A stretch of 64,000 nucleotides of DNA from the NCBI RefSeq assembly GCF_000018045.1, contig NC_009792.1, positions 4,588,001 through 4,652,000 of the forward strand. Reading direction: 5' to 3'. Source of the stretch: Citrobacter koseri ATCC BAA-895 (GTDB lineage: Bacteria > Pseudomonadota > Gammaproteobacteria > Enterobacterales > Enterobacteriaceae). Positions 9,285-17,510 of the stretch are shown here, piece by piece. The notes under the pieces are model-generated. The model was not told the DNA's origin. It was given only the letters and a program-made list of their open reading frames with translations, and did no database searches. The number at the start of each line of letters is the position of its first letter. Position 1 is the stretch's first letter. A program made the translations under genes and the position numbers.

Positions 9285-9298
9285 TGGAACCGGTTCCA
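9285..9298. promoter_or_regulatory. Predicted PtxS operator ahead of kguE
   Basis: TGGAACCGGTTCCA is a perfect 14-bp palindrome with the central CG typical of LacI-family operators. It differs only at one symmetric base pair from the published Pseudomonas PtxS site TGAAACCGGTTTCA. It lies 38 bases before the kguE start, where binding would block transcription. I found no second copy upstream of ptxS. Confidence 0.8.
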
Positions 9299-9336
9299 TC
9301 TAGCGTAATAGCAAGAGCGATAGATTTGGAGTTCCC

Positions 9337-10086
9337 ATGCAAAGAAAAATTATGGTGGTCACCGCCGCCTATGGCTACGACCAGGTGCGTGCCGCAGGCG
9401 GGCAAACCGCGATGCTGCCCATCATTGCCGGAGCGGGGGCGGATGGCGTCGAGATTCGCCGTGAAATGTTCACTGACGCCGAGCTTAACGCGCTCCCGCT
9501 GCTGGCGGCCGCCATTGACATTTTCGGCCTGCTGGCCTGCTATTCCGCGCCGGAACCGCTGTTCCTGGAGGATGGCAGCCTCAACCCCCACCTTCCCGAC
9601 CTGTTACAGGAAGCCCGCACGCTGCAAGCGTGGTGGCTGAAAGTGTCGCTGGGTCATTTTGAACGCCAGGATCAGCTCGACACCCTGCGTGACTGGCTGG
9701 AGAGCAGCGGCATGGCGCTGGTGGTGGAAAATGATCAAACCGCCTGCGGGAAATTGCGCCCGATGCAACGCTTCAATGCCGCCTGTCAGGTACAGAACCT
9801 GCCCATCAGACTGACGTTTGATATGGGGAACTGGCTGTGGGTAGGCGACTCGCCGGAAGACGCCGCACGCTACCTGGCGCCCGCCGTCGGCTATATCCAC
9901 GTTAAAGCCGCCACGCCCCATCACGACAGTTTCCGCGCCGTTGCGCCGGATGACGCCGACCCCCGCTGGCTGGCGCTGCTGAACGCGCTGCCTGTTGATG
10001 TACCGCGCGGTATTGAGTTCCCACTGGAAGGGCAAGATTTGACGGCGGTGACTCGTCGCTACGTCGATTTGTTACGTGAGGAGTAA
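9337..10086 (+). CDS. kguE: KguE-like sugar phosphate isomerase/epimerase family protein
   Basis: A 249-residue TIM-barrel protein of the xylose-isomerase-like/AP endonuclease 2 superfamily. Conserved acidic and histidine residues fit metal binding: GVEIRREMF near residue 36, VVENDQT near 130, LTFDMGNW near 155, YIHVKAATPHHD near 187 and GIEFPLEG near 226. It matches KguE, the first gene of the 2-ketogluconate operon in Pseudomonas, whose exact reaction is not firmly established; an epimerase role is a family annotation. It is the first gene after the operator and its stop is three bases from the kguK start. Confidence 0.75.
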   Translation: MQRKIMVVTAAYGYDQVRAAGGQTAMLPIIAGAGADGVEIRREMFTDAELNALPLLAAAIDIFGLLACYSAPEPLFLEDGSLNPHLPDLLQEARTLQAWWLKVSLGHFERQDQLDTLRDWLESSGMALVVENDQTACGKLRPMQRFNAACQVQNLPIRLTFDMGNWLWVGDSPEDAARYLAPAVGYIHVKAATPHHDSFRAVAPDDADPRWLALLNALPVDVPRGIEFPLEGQDLTAVTRRYVDLLREE

Positions 10087-10089
10087 CGC

Positions 10090-11028
10090 ATGAAAAATTC
10101 TCTGGATGTCATCACGATTGGTGAAGCGATGGCGATGTTCGTCGCCACGCAAACGGGCGATCTCGCGGACGTAGACGCGTTTATCAAACGCGTCGCCGGG
10201 GCCGAACTTAACGTAGCGACCGGCCTGGCGCGCCTGGGGTTAAACGTCGGCTGGGTAAGCCGCGTCGGTGATGACAGCTTTGGCCGTTTTGTCCTTAAGT
10301 CGCTTGAAAAAGAAGGGATTGATGCGCAGGGCGTCACGCTGGACGGACGTTACGCCACCGGCTTTCAGCTTAAATCTAAAGTCGAAAATGGAACCGATCC
10401 CATTGTGGAATATTTCCGTAAAGGTTCCGCTGCAAGCCACCTTTCCGTGGACGATTACCACGATGCGTACTTCTCCGGCGCGCGTCATCTGCACTTAAGC
10501 GGCGTTGCGGCGGCGCTTTCCGCCAGCTCTTATGAATTGCTGGCACATACCGCCCGCACCATGAAAGCACAGGGCAAAACGATTTCATTCGATCCGAATC
10601 TGCGCCCGGTGCTGTGGAAAAGCGAAGCCGAAATGGTGGAAAAACTTAACCGCCTCGCCTTCCAGGCTGACTGGGTGCTGCCCGGTCTGAAAGAGGGAAT
10701 GATATTAACCGGACAGCAAACGCCTGAGGGCATTGCCGATTTTTATCTGCGCCACGGCGTGAAAGCGGTGGTGCTGAAAACCGGCGCGGATGGCGCCTGG
10801 TACAAAACCGCTGAGGGCGAGCAAGGCTGCGTCGCACCGGTGAAAGTGGACAACGTGGTCGATACGGTTGGTGCGGGCGATGGCTTTGCCGTGGGCGTGA
10901 TCAGCGCCCTGCTGGAAGGCCGCACGCTGCATCAGGCAGTGACGCGAGGCAATAAAATTGGCGCGCTGGCGATTCAGGTTCAGGGCGACAGCGAAGGATT
11001 ACCCACTCGTGAAGCGTTAGGCGAATAA
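10090..11028 (+). CDS. kguK: 2-ketogluconate kinase (PfkB family)
   Basis: A 312-residue ribokinase/PfkB sugar kinase. The N-terminal signature includes GAELNVATGLARLG near residue 38, and the C-terminal signature is DTVGAGDGF at about residues 258-266, with the catalytic-base aspartate in GAGD. In the kgu pathway this enzyme phosphorylates 2-keto-D-gluconate with ATP to 2-keto-6-phosphogluconate. A related possibility is 2-keto-3-deoxygluconate kinase (KdgK), which has the same fold and length; the operon context favours KguK. The ribosome site GAGGAG precedes the start, and the kguE stop lies immediately upstream. Confidence 0.8.
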   Translation: MKNSLDVITIGEAMAMFVATQTGDLADVDAFIKRVAGAELNVATGLARLGLNVGWVSRVGDDSFGRFVLKSLEKEGIDAQGVTLDGRYATGFQLKSKVENGTDPIVEYFRKGSAASHLSVDDYHDAYFSGARHLHLSGVAAALSASSYELLAHTARTMKAQGKTISFDPNLRPVLWKSEAEMVEKLNRLAFQADWVLPGLKEGMILTGQQTPEGIADFYLRHGVKAVVLKTGADGAWYKTAEGEQGCVAPVKVDNVVDTVGAGDGFAVGVISALLEGRTLHQAVTRGNKIGALAIQVQGDSEGLPTREALGE

Positions 11029-11096
11029 ACTTCACGCAATGATAACAGCCCCCTGTACCCTACATACAGCGGCGGCATAGTGACAGAGGCAGGCCT

Positions 11097-12376
11097 ATGA
11101 CAAGCTCAACAAATGCAGCAAAACGCTGGTGGTACATCATGCCTATCGTGTTCATCACGTACAGCCTGGGTACCTGGATCGCGCAAACTTCAGCTTCGCT
11201 TCCGCAGCGGGGATTAACGAAGACCTCGGCATCACGAAAGGGATCTCCTCCCTGCTGGGCGCCCTGTTCTTCCTCGGTTATTTCTTCTTCCAGATCCCAG
11301 GCGCGGTGTACGCCGAGCGTCGCAGCGTACGTAAACTAATTTTTATCTGCCTGATTTTATGGGGGGCATGCGCATCGCTGACCGGGATGGTGAGTAATAT
11401 CCCAATGCTTGCCGCCATCCGCTTTATTCTCGGCGTCGTGGAAGCGGCCGTTATGCCCGCCATGCTGATTTACATCAGCAACTGGTTCACAAAGTCAGAG
11501 CGTTCGCGCGCCAATACGTTCCTGATTCTCGGCAACCCGGTGACGGTGCTGTGGATGTCTGTGGTTTCAGGCTACCTGATTCAGGCGCTCGGCTGGCGTG
11601 AAATGTTCATTATTGAAGGCTTCCCCGCCATCATCTGGGCGTTCTTCTGGTGGGTGCTGGTGAAAGACAAACCGTCACAAGCTGGCTGGCTGACGGAGTC
11701 AGAAAAAGCCGCGCTTCAGGCGCAGCTGGAAAAAGAGCAGCAGGGCATCAAAGCGGTACGCAATTACAGCGAGGCATTCCGCTCACGCAACGTCATCCTG
11801 CTGTGCATGCAGTATTTCACCTGGAGTATCGGGGTGTACGGGTTTGTTCTGTGGCTGCCGTCCATCATCCGTAGCGGCAGCGCGAATATGGGTATGGTGG
11901 AAGTCGGCTGGCTCTCTTCAGTGCCGTACCTGGCGGCGACAATCGCGATGATCGTTGTCTCCTGGGCATCCGATAAACTGCAAAACCGTAAACTGTTCGT
12001 CTGGCCACTGCTGTTGATTGCCGCCTTTGCCTTTATCGGCTCATGGGCCGTTGGCGCGAACAACTTCTGGCTCTCTTATACCCTGCTGGTTATCGCCGGT
12101 GCGGCGATGTATGCCCCTTATGGCCCGTTCTTCGCCATTATTCCTGAAATGCTGCCGCGTAACGTCGCGGGCGGCGCAATGGCGCTGATCAACAGTATGG
12201 GCGCGCTGGGCTCTTTCTTTGGTTCATGGTTCGTCGGCTATCTCAACGGCGCAACCGGCAGCCCGGCCGCCTCGTACATTTTTATGGGGGTGGCGCTTTT
12301 CGCCTCAGTATGGCTAACTTTAATTGTTAAGCCTGCTAACAATCAGCAATTACCGATTGGCGCACGCCACGCTTAA
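11097..12376 (+). pseudogene. kguT: 2-ketogluconate MFS transporter KguT, interrupted by a one-base frameshift
   Basis: This is an anion:cation symporter-family MFS transporter, about 426 residues if intact. The true start is the ATG at 11097 (MTSSTNAAKRWWYIMP), but the frame is lost after about residue 24. The first frame reads ITYSLGTWIAQ, while the frame with the rest of the protein resumes as GYLDRANFSFASAAG. Adding one base between about 11168 and 11171 restores the family-typical YSLAYLDRANFSF. From there to 12376 the second frame is intact with about 11 membrane segments. The fragment could start only at a GTG at 11129 and would lack most of the first membrane helix. Either the gene is recently inactivated or the base is a sequencing error. 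Confidence 0.85.
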
Positions 12377-12398
12377 ACCTTAACTCACGGAGATCCGC

Positions 12399-13373
12399 AT
12401 GAAGCCGTCCATTATTCTCTACAAAGCGTTACCTGACGATTTACTGCATCGCCTGGAAGAGCATTTCACCGTCACGCAGGTGCCAAATCTTCGCCCGGAA
12501 ACGGTAGAACAACACGCCCAGGCTTTCGCCAGCGCGGAAGGTTTGTTGGGCTCCAGCGAAACCGTCAATAGCGCACTGCTGGAGAAGATGCCAAAACTAC
12601 GCGCAGCATCGACCGTCTCCGTGGGTTATGACAATTTTGATGTGGCTGCCCTCAACGCGCGCAGCGTATTGCTGATGCACACGCCGACCGTGCTGACGGA
12701 AACCGTTGCGGATACGGTAATGGCGCTGGTGCTGAGCACCGCCCGCCGCGTGGTGGAAGTGGCCGAACGCGTCAAAGTGGGGGAATGGACAAAAAGCATC
12801 GGGCCAGACTGGTTTGGCACTGATGTACACCACAAAACGCTGGGGATTGTCGGGATGGGGCGCATTGGTCTTGCGCTGGCGCAACGCGCTCACTTCGGCT
12901 TTAACATGCCGATTCTCTACAACGCCCGCCGCCATCATCCTGAGGCGGAAGAACGCTTCAACGCCCGGTACTGCGATCTGGACACCCTGTTACAGGCGGC
13001 GGATTTTGTCTGCCTGATCCTGCCGCTGACGGAAGAGACACATCACCTGTTTGGCGCGGCGCAGTTTGCCAAAATGAAGTCCTCCGCCATTTTCATTAAC
13101 GCAGGGCGCGGCCCGGTCGTGGATGAAACCGCGCTGATTGCCGCCCTGCAAAGCGGTGAAATTCATGCGGCGGGTCTGGATGTGTTTGAACAAGAACCGC
13201 TGCCGGTCGATTCGCCGCTGCTGTCGCTGCCGAACGTTGTGGCGCTGCCGCACATCGGCTCCGCCACCCATGAGACGCGCTACAACATGGCCGCCTGCGC
13301 GGTGGATAACTTAATTGATGCGTTACAAGGCAAGGTGGAGAAGAACTGCGTGAACCCGCAGGTCGCAGGATAA
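12399..13373 (+). CDS. ghrB: 2-ketogluconate / glyoxylate-hydroxypyruvate reductase (GhrB; KguD in this operon)
   Basis: A 324-residue D-2-hydroxyacid dehydrogenase, the same length as E. coli GhrB (TkrA), which reduces glyoxylate, hydroxypyruvate and 2-ketogluconate with NADPH. The Rossmann motif GMGRIG is near residue 151. The catalytic triad is visible as Arg in NAGRG, Glu in FEQEPL and His in PHIGSAT. It lies 22 bases after kguT in the same direction, the place of kguD (2-keto-6-phosphogluconate reductase) in Pseudomonas. In this genome it may therefore serve as the last step of 2-ketogluconate catabolism. In E. coli K-12 it follows yiaD directly. Confidence 0.9.
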   Translation: MKPSIILYKALPDDLLHRLEEHFTVTQVPNLRPETVEQHAQAFASAEGLLGSSETVNSALLEKMPKLRAASTVSVGYDNFDVAALNARSVLLMHTPTVLTETVADTVMALVLSTARRVVEVAERVKVGEWTKSIGPDWFGTDVHHKTLGIVGMGRIGLALAQRAHFGFNMPILYNARRHHPEAEERFNARYCDLDTLLQAADFVCLILPLTEETHHLFGAAQFAKMKSSAIFINAGRGPVVDETALIAALQSGEIHAAGLDVFEQEPLPVDSPLLSLPNVVALPHIGSATHETRYNMAACAVDNLIDALQGKVEKNCVNPQVAG

Positions 13374-13378
13374 TAAAT

Positions 13379-13459
13379 GGCCGGGCGGCGGCGTTGCCCT
13401 GCCCGGCCTACAACGTTGCTTAACCGTATGCCCGATCGACGCCAGCGCCATCGGGCATA
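13379..13459. repeat. REP pair between convergent ghrB and yiaF
   Basis: Two palindromic GC-rich units (13379-13411 and 13427-13459) lie in the convergent gap, the usual location for REP elements that stabilise mRNA 3' ends. Confidence 0.8.
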
Positions 13460-13466
13460 AACAGCG

Positions 13467-14177
13467 TTACTGGATCGCGTTTACCGCAGTGGTCCAGGCC
13501 TGATTAAATGCCTGGTGCTGAGACGCCAGCGGCCCAATCAGCGTGTTGTACTGGCTGGCCTGCTGTGACGTCGGGAACTGAATGCCGTTCGCGACAAAGC
13601 TCACCTGCGTATCCTGCTGCGCCACAAAGTCGCCGACCTGCACCAGTTGCTGCGTGAAAATTTGCGCAGCCGGAATCAGCGGCTGTAACGCCTCCGAAGG
13701 CGCCGTCACCACTTTACTGTAAACCTGATCAAAGACCGGTTTCAGGTCGTCGGACTGTTTCAGCGCGCTGTGCGCGGCATCTGCCTGCAATTTCGCATTC
13801 TGCAACTGCTGACCCAGCACGCCCAGAGAACCATTTGCCTGACGCAGCGGCTCGCGCTGGGTGACATAGTCCTGAGGAACGCGGATCGCATTGACGCTAT
13901 CCACAACCGGACGCAGACCGGAATCCATCGCCTGATTCACCTGCTGCGAATAGCCATACAGGATCGCATAATCAGACACGAACGGACCAAATTGTTTTTT
14001 CTGATCGGCGGTCAACGTCGGCAGACGCTCCCCGCTACGCATCGCAGTATTCTGCAGGAAATCAATAAACGCTTTACGCTGATCACCTTCTTTATCAAAA
14101 CACCCGCTCAGGCTAACTACCATTAATAACGCCATAACAGGCGCAAACCAGCGAGAGCAGGACTTACCTGTCGCCAT
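13467..14177 (-). CDS. yiaF: YiaF family lipoprotein (DUF3053)
   Basis: A 236-residue predicted lipoprotein, the same length as E. coli YiaF. I start at the ATG at 14177 (MATGKSCSRW), preceded by AAGGAG; the longer frame from 14210 adds 11 residues without family support. The hydrophobic segment ends in the lipobox VSLSGC, with the cysteine near residue 26. The mature part is hydrophilic, rich in Gln and Ala, and probably helical. No enzymatic motif is visible and the function is unknown. Confidence 0.88.
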   Translation of the reverse strand: MATGKSCSRWFAPVMALLMVVSLSGCFDKEGDQRKAFIDFLQNTAMRSGERLPTLTADQKKQFGPFVSDYAILYGYSQQVNQAMDSGLRPVVDSVNAIRVPQDYVTQREPLRQANGSLGVLGQQLQNAKLQADAAHSALKQSDDLKPVFDQVYSKVVTAPSEALQPLIPAAQIFTQQLVQVGDFVAQQDTQVSFVANGIQFPTSQQASQYNTLIGPLASQHQAFNQAWTTAVNAIQ

Positions 14178-14533
14178 TTTAATACTCCTTTCACCCAAAA
14201 ATGCGCACAACGATGCCGCGTGCCTGACGCTGACAAGGATAGTCCAGGACAGCCTTGCAAGATACCCTTTCTGCGTAATCTTGCCGTGGAATATTATACG
14301 AAGAAACGGCCAGCTTTTTTACGTGATAAAATTTTTGTTATCTTTACAATTGCGCGCCGTCGATCCGATATGTCGGCCTTTTTCAGATCCTTAGCCAACG
14401 CGCGATCCTGACCGGAATGCGCTGAAACGAATCCACTTCTTTGCCGCTTCCAACCGGCTTCACGTTTCCCGACTATTCTTAATGAGCTTCGATGAAATTC
14501 ACGATCCCGCTGTGTGATTTATAGGAGTTCTCA
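14178..14533. other. Intergenic region between yiaF and yiaG
   Basis: This 356-base gap holds the divergent promoters of yiaF and yiaG. An AT-rich stretch at about 14310-14350 could contain a promoter. A GGAG ribosome site precedes yiaG at about 14523. I see no coding frame or palindrome worth naming. Confidence 0.5.
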
Positions 14534-14824
14534 ATGGAATACAAAGATCCTATGTTTGAACTGCTGAGCAGTCTGGAACAAATTGTTTTTAAAGATGTAT
14601 CGCAGACGATTATCCTGACAAACAAGCCCAACCCTTTTACAGAGTTTGAACAGTTACGAAGAGGAACCGGGCTAAAAACAGATGATTTTGCCCGGGCGAT
14701 GGGCGTAACCGTTGCCACGGTGCAGGAATGGGAATCCAGACGGGTAAAACCGTCGAGTACCGAGTTAAATCTGATGCGCCTGATCCAGGCCAACCCAGGT
14801 TTAAGTAAGCAGTTGATGAAATAG
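14534..14824 (+). CDS. yiaG: HTH-type transcriptional regulator YiaG
   Basis: A 96-residue protein, the same length as E. coli YiaG. The C-terminal half carries a Cro/CI-type helix-turn-helix: FEQLRRGTGLKTDDFARAMG, then VTVATVQEWESRRVKPS as the recognition region. The N-terminal half is a short acidic and hydrophobic segment that may dimerise. This organisation resembles HigA-type antitoxins, but no toxin gene lies beside it, so I treat it as a stand-alone regulator of unknown targets. It lies upstream of cspA with its own short 3' region. Confidence 0.88.
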   Translation: MEYKDPMFELLSSLEQIVFKDVSQTIILTNKPNPFTEFEQLRRGTGLKTDDFARAMGVTVATVQEWESRRVKPSSTELNLMRLIQANPGLSKQLMK

Positions 14825-14942
14825 ATTATTGCCTGATTTTTTCGTTTAACGGTCCTGTTAAGGGGCCGTTTCCCGACAGACTTACCCGAAAGAAGTAAAA
14901 TAAAAGTTGCATCCACAAGCGTTACATGAGTTAATGCGTCCA

Positions 14943-15104
14943 ACGGTTTGACGTACAGACCATTAAAGCAGTTTAGTAAGGCAGTCCCCTTCAAGAGTTA
15001 TCCGTTGATACCCCTCGTAGTGCGCATTTCCTTAACGCTTAAAAAATCTGTAAAGCACGCCATATCGCCGAAAGGCACACTTATTTTTTAAAAGGTAATA
15101 CACT
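14943..15104 (+). promoter_or_regulatory. cspA cold-shock 5' leader (thermosensor)
   Basis: The 162 bases before cspA are nearly the same as the E. coli cspA untranslated leader (159 bases), starting at ACGGTTTGACG. The cold-shock box TGACGTACAGA is at 14949-14959. Further down, the CCCTTCAAGAGTTATC and GCACGCCATATCGCCGAAAG segments are kept. In E. coli this RNA changes fold on cooling to open the ribosome site; here AAAAGGT precedes the start codon. An AT-rich UP-like stretch lies at about 14890-14910. Confidence 0.92.
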
Positions 15105-15317
15105 ATGTCCGGTAAAATGACTGGTATCGTAAAATGGTTCAACGCTGATAAAGGCTTCGGCTTCATCACTCCTGACGATGGCTCCAAAGACGTGTTCGTA
15201 CACTTCTCTGCTATCCAGAACGACGGTTACAAATCCCTGGATGAAGGTCAGAAAGTTTCCTTCACCATCGAAAGCGGCGCTAAAGGCCCGGCAGCTGGTA
15301 ACGTAACCAGCCTGTAA
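15105..15317 (+). CDS. cspA: Major cold shock protein CspA
   Basis: A 70-residue single cold-shock domain, identical in length to E. coli CspA. The two RNA-binding motifs are KGFGFI (residues 16-21) and VFVHFS (residues 30-35). It is an RNA chaperone that melts mRNA secondary structure at low temperature. The long leader marks it as cspA among its paralogues. In E. coli K-12 an insertion sequence and hokA separate cspA from glyS; here only terminators do. Confidence 0.97.
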
Positions 15318-15345
15318 TCTTAGCTTTATAAGCTCAGAATTGAAG

Positions 15346-15375
15346 ATCCCTGCCAATCGGCGGGGATTTTTTTTA
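15346..15375 (+). terminator. cspA intrinsic terminator
   Basis: A 9-bp stem (15346-15354 with 15359-15367, one G:U pair) is followed by a run of eight or more T, the classical intrinsic terminator, 29 bases after the cspA stop. Confidence 0.9.
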
Positions 15376-15386
15376 CCTTTTTCCCC

Positions 15387-15419
15387 ATAAAAAAACCTGC
15401 CAGATGGCAGGTTTTTTTT
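15387..15419. terminator. Bidirectional terminator, mainly for glyS
   Basis: A stem of AACCTGCC and GGCAGGTT around a 4-base loop (core 15391-15416) has an A tract on one side and a T tract on the other. It therefore terminates the minus-strand glyS transcript and backs up the cspA terminator. Confidence 0.88.
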
Positions 15420-15431
15420 ATTGCGACGAAC

Positions 15432-17501
15432 TTACTGCAACAGGGAAATATCCGCTACTTGCAGGAACAGCTCACGCAGTTTCGCCAGCATAGAGAGGCG
15501 GTTGATGCGCAGATCTTTGTCATCAACCATCACCATCACTTTTTCAAAGAACGTATCGACCGGTTCACGCAGTTCAGCCAGTTCGACTAACGCTTCCTGG
15601 TAACGACCTTCAGCAAACACGGGTTCAAGTTTGTCACGCAGAACCACAACTTGCAGAGCCAAAGCAATTTCCTCTGGTTCCTTCAACGTTGCCGCATTGA
15701 CACGATCGTTCAGCACTTCGTCGGACTTCGCCAGAATGTTGGACACACGTTTGTTCGCCGCCGCCAGCGCGGAGGCTTCTTCCAGCGTGCGGAAGTGCGA
15801 CACGGCCTTCATACGGGCATCGAAATCCGCCGGACGGGTCGGACGACGCGCCAGAACCGCCTGAATGGTGTCCACGGTGTAACCTTCATCCTGATACCAG
15901 GCGCGGAAACGACCGAGCATAAAGTCGATAACGTCATCAACCACATTCGCGTTGGTCAGCTTGTCGCCGTACAGACGCGCCGCTTCTTCGGTCAGCGTTT
16001 TCAGATCCAGATTCAGGTTCTTCTCAACGATGATACGCAGCACGCCCAGCGCGGCACGACGCAGCGCGAACGGGTCTTTATCGCCTTTCGGATGCTGACC
16101 GATACCGAAGATCCCCGCCAGCGTGTCCATCTTGTCGGCAATCGCCAGCGCGCAGGCAACCGGGTTAGACGGCAGGTCATCACCGGCAAAGCGCGGCTGA
16201 TACTGCTCGTTCAGCGCGACAGCTACATCTTCCGCTTCGCCGTCATGGCGCGCGTAGTGCATCCCCATGACGCCCTGCGTGTCGGTGAACTCAAAGACCA
16301 TGTTGGTCATCAGGTCACATTTCGACAGCAGGCCCGCACGGGTAGCGTGGTTGACATCCGCGCCAATTTGTTCAGCAATCCAGCCCGCCAGCGCCTGAAT
16401 ACGGTCGGTCTTGTCGCGCAGCGTACCCAACTGTTGCTGGAACAGCACGGTTTGCAGACGCGGCAGGTTATCTTCCAGACGTTTTTTACGGTCGGTATTG
16501 AAGAAGAACTCGGCATCTGCCAGACGCGGACGCACCACCTTCTCGTTACCGGAGATGATTTGCTGCGGATCTTTAGATTCGATGTTCGCCACGAAGATAA
16601 AGTTCGGCAGCAGTTTGCCGTCTGCGGCGTAAACCGGGAAGTATTTCTGGTCGCCCTTCATGGTGTAAACCAGCGCTTCAGACGGCACCGCGAGGAATTT
16701 CTCTTCGAATTTCGCCGTCAGCACCACCGGCCATTCCACCAGCGAAGTGACCTCTTCCAGCAGGCTCTCGCTCAGGTCAGCGTTACCGCCAATCTGACGC
16801 GCCGCTTCTTCTGCATCGGCTTTGATTTTCGCTTTACGCGCTTCGTAATCAGCAACAACTTTACCGCGCTCCAGCAGGATTTGCGGATACTGGTCAGCAG
16901 TGTCGATGGTGATTTCCGGCTCGCCCATAAAACGATGGCCGCGAATGACGCGATCGGACTGGATACCCAGAATCGTTGCCGGAATGAGCTTGTCGCCCAG
17001 CAGCAGCGTTACGGTGTGTACCGGACGCACGAAGTGAACGTCAGACGCGCCCCAGCGCATCAGTTTCGGAATCGGCAGTTTCGCCAGAGAGGTGGCAATC
17101 ATGTTCGGCAGCAGCGCTTCTGCGCTTTCGCCTTTCACATGCGCGCGATACAGCAGCCATTCGCCTTTGTCAGTGGTCAGACGTTCAGCCTGGTCCACGG
17201 TAATGCCGCAACCACGCGCCCAGCCTTCCGCCGCTTTGCTCGGTTTGCCTTCCGCGTCAAACGCCTGGGCAATCGCCGGGCCGCGTTTTTCAACTTCGCG
17301 ATCGGGTTGAGAAGCAGCAAGATTCGCCACTTTCAGCGCCAGACGGCGCGGTGCGGCGAACCACTCTACGTTGCCGTGTGCGAGGCCAGCGTTATCCAGC
17401 TCCGCAGTAACGTTCGCAGCAAAGGACTCCGCCAGGCTGCGCAGGGCTTTTGGTGGCAGCTCTTCAGTGCCGATTTCCACCAGAAAAGTTTTCTCAGACA
17501 T
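15432..17501 (-). CDS. glyS: Glycyl-tRNA synthetase beta subunit
   Basis: The 689-residue beta chain of the alpha2-beta2 bacterial glycyl-tRNA synthetase, same length as in E. coli. It opens with FLVEIGTEELPPKALR, the conserved N terminus of the family. An HD-type domain lies in the middle (GMHYARHDGE), and the C-terminal roughly 100 residues are the DALR-like anticodon-binding region. The beta chain binds tRNA-Gly and the alpha chain (glyQ) carries the aminoacylation site. It begins nine bases after glyQ in the same operon. Confidence 0.98.
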   Translation of the reverse strand: MSEKTFLVEIGTEELPPKALRSLAESFAANVTAELDNAGLAHGNVEWFAAPRRLALKVANLAASQPDREVEKRGPAIAQAFDAEGKPSKAAEGWARGCGITVDQAERLTTDKGEWLLYRAHVKGESAEALLPNMIATSLAKLPIPKLMRWGASDVHFVRPVHTVTLLLGDKLIPATILGIQSDRVIRGHRFMGEPEITIDTADQYPQILLERGKVVADYEARKAKIKADAEEAARQIGGNADLSESLLEEVTSLVEWPVVLTAKFEEKFLAVPSEALVYTMKGDQKYFPVYAADGKLLPNFIFVANIESKDPQQIISGNEKVVRPRLADAEFFFNTDRKKRLEDNLPRLQTVLFQQQLGTLRDKTDRIQALAGWIAEQIGADVNHATRAGLLSKCDLMTNMVFEFTDTQGVMGMHYARHDGEAEDVAVALNEQYQPRFAGDDLPSNPVACALAIADKMDTLAGIFGIGQHPKGDKDPFALRRAALGVLRIIVEKNLNLDLKTLTEEAARLYGDKLTNANVVDDVIDFMLGRFRAWYQDEGYTVDTIQAVLARRPTRPADFDARMKAVSHFRTLEEASALAAANKRVSNILAKSDEVLNDRVNAATLKEPEEIALALQVVVLRDKLEPVFAEGRYQEALVELAELREPVDTFFEKVMVMVDDKDLRINRLSMLAKLRELFLQVADISLLQ

Positions 17502-17510
17502 GGCCGCCTC

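Noticed and set aside
8289..9299. A 336-codon frame antisense to ptxS
   Set aside because: It overlaps almost exactly the regulator gene, includes the operator palindrome and shows no domain.
11165..11172. Programmed ribosomal frameshift in kguT
   Set aside because: CTGGGTACC is not a slippery heptamer and no stimulatory structure is evident; a deletion or sequencing error explains it better.
14534..14824. yiaG as the antitoxin of a toxin-antitoxin pair
   Set aside because: The helix-turn-helix resembles HigA-type antitoxins, but no small toxin frame lies directly before or after it.
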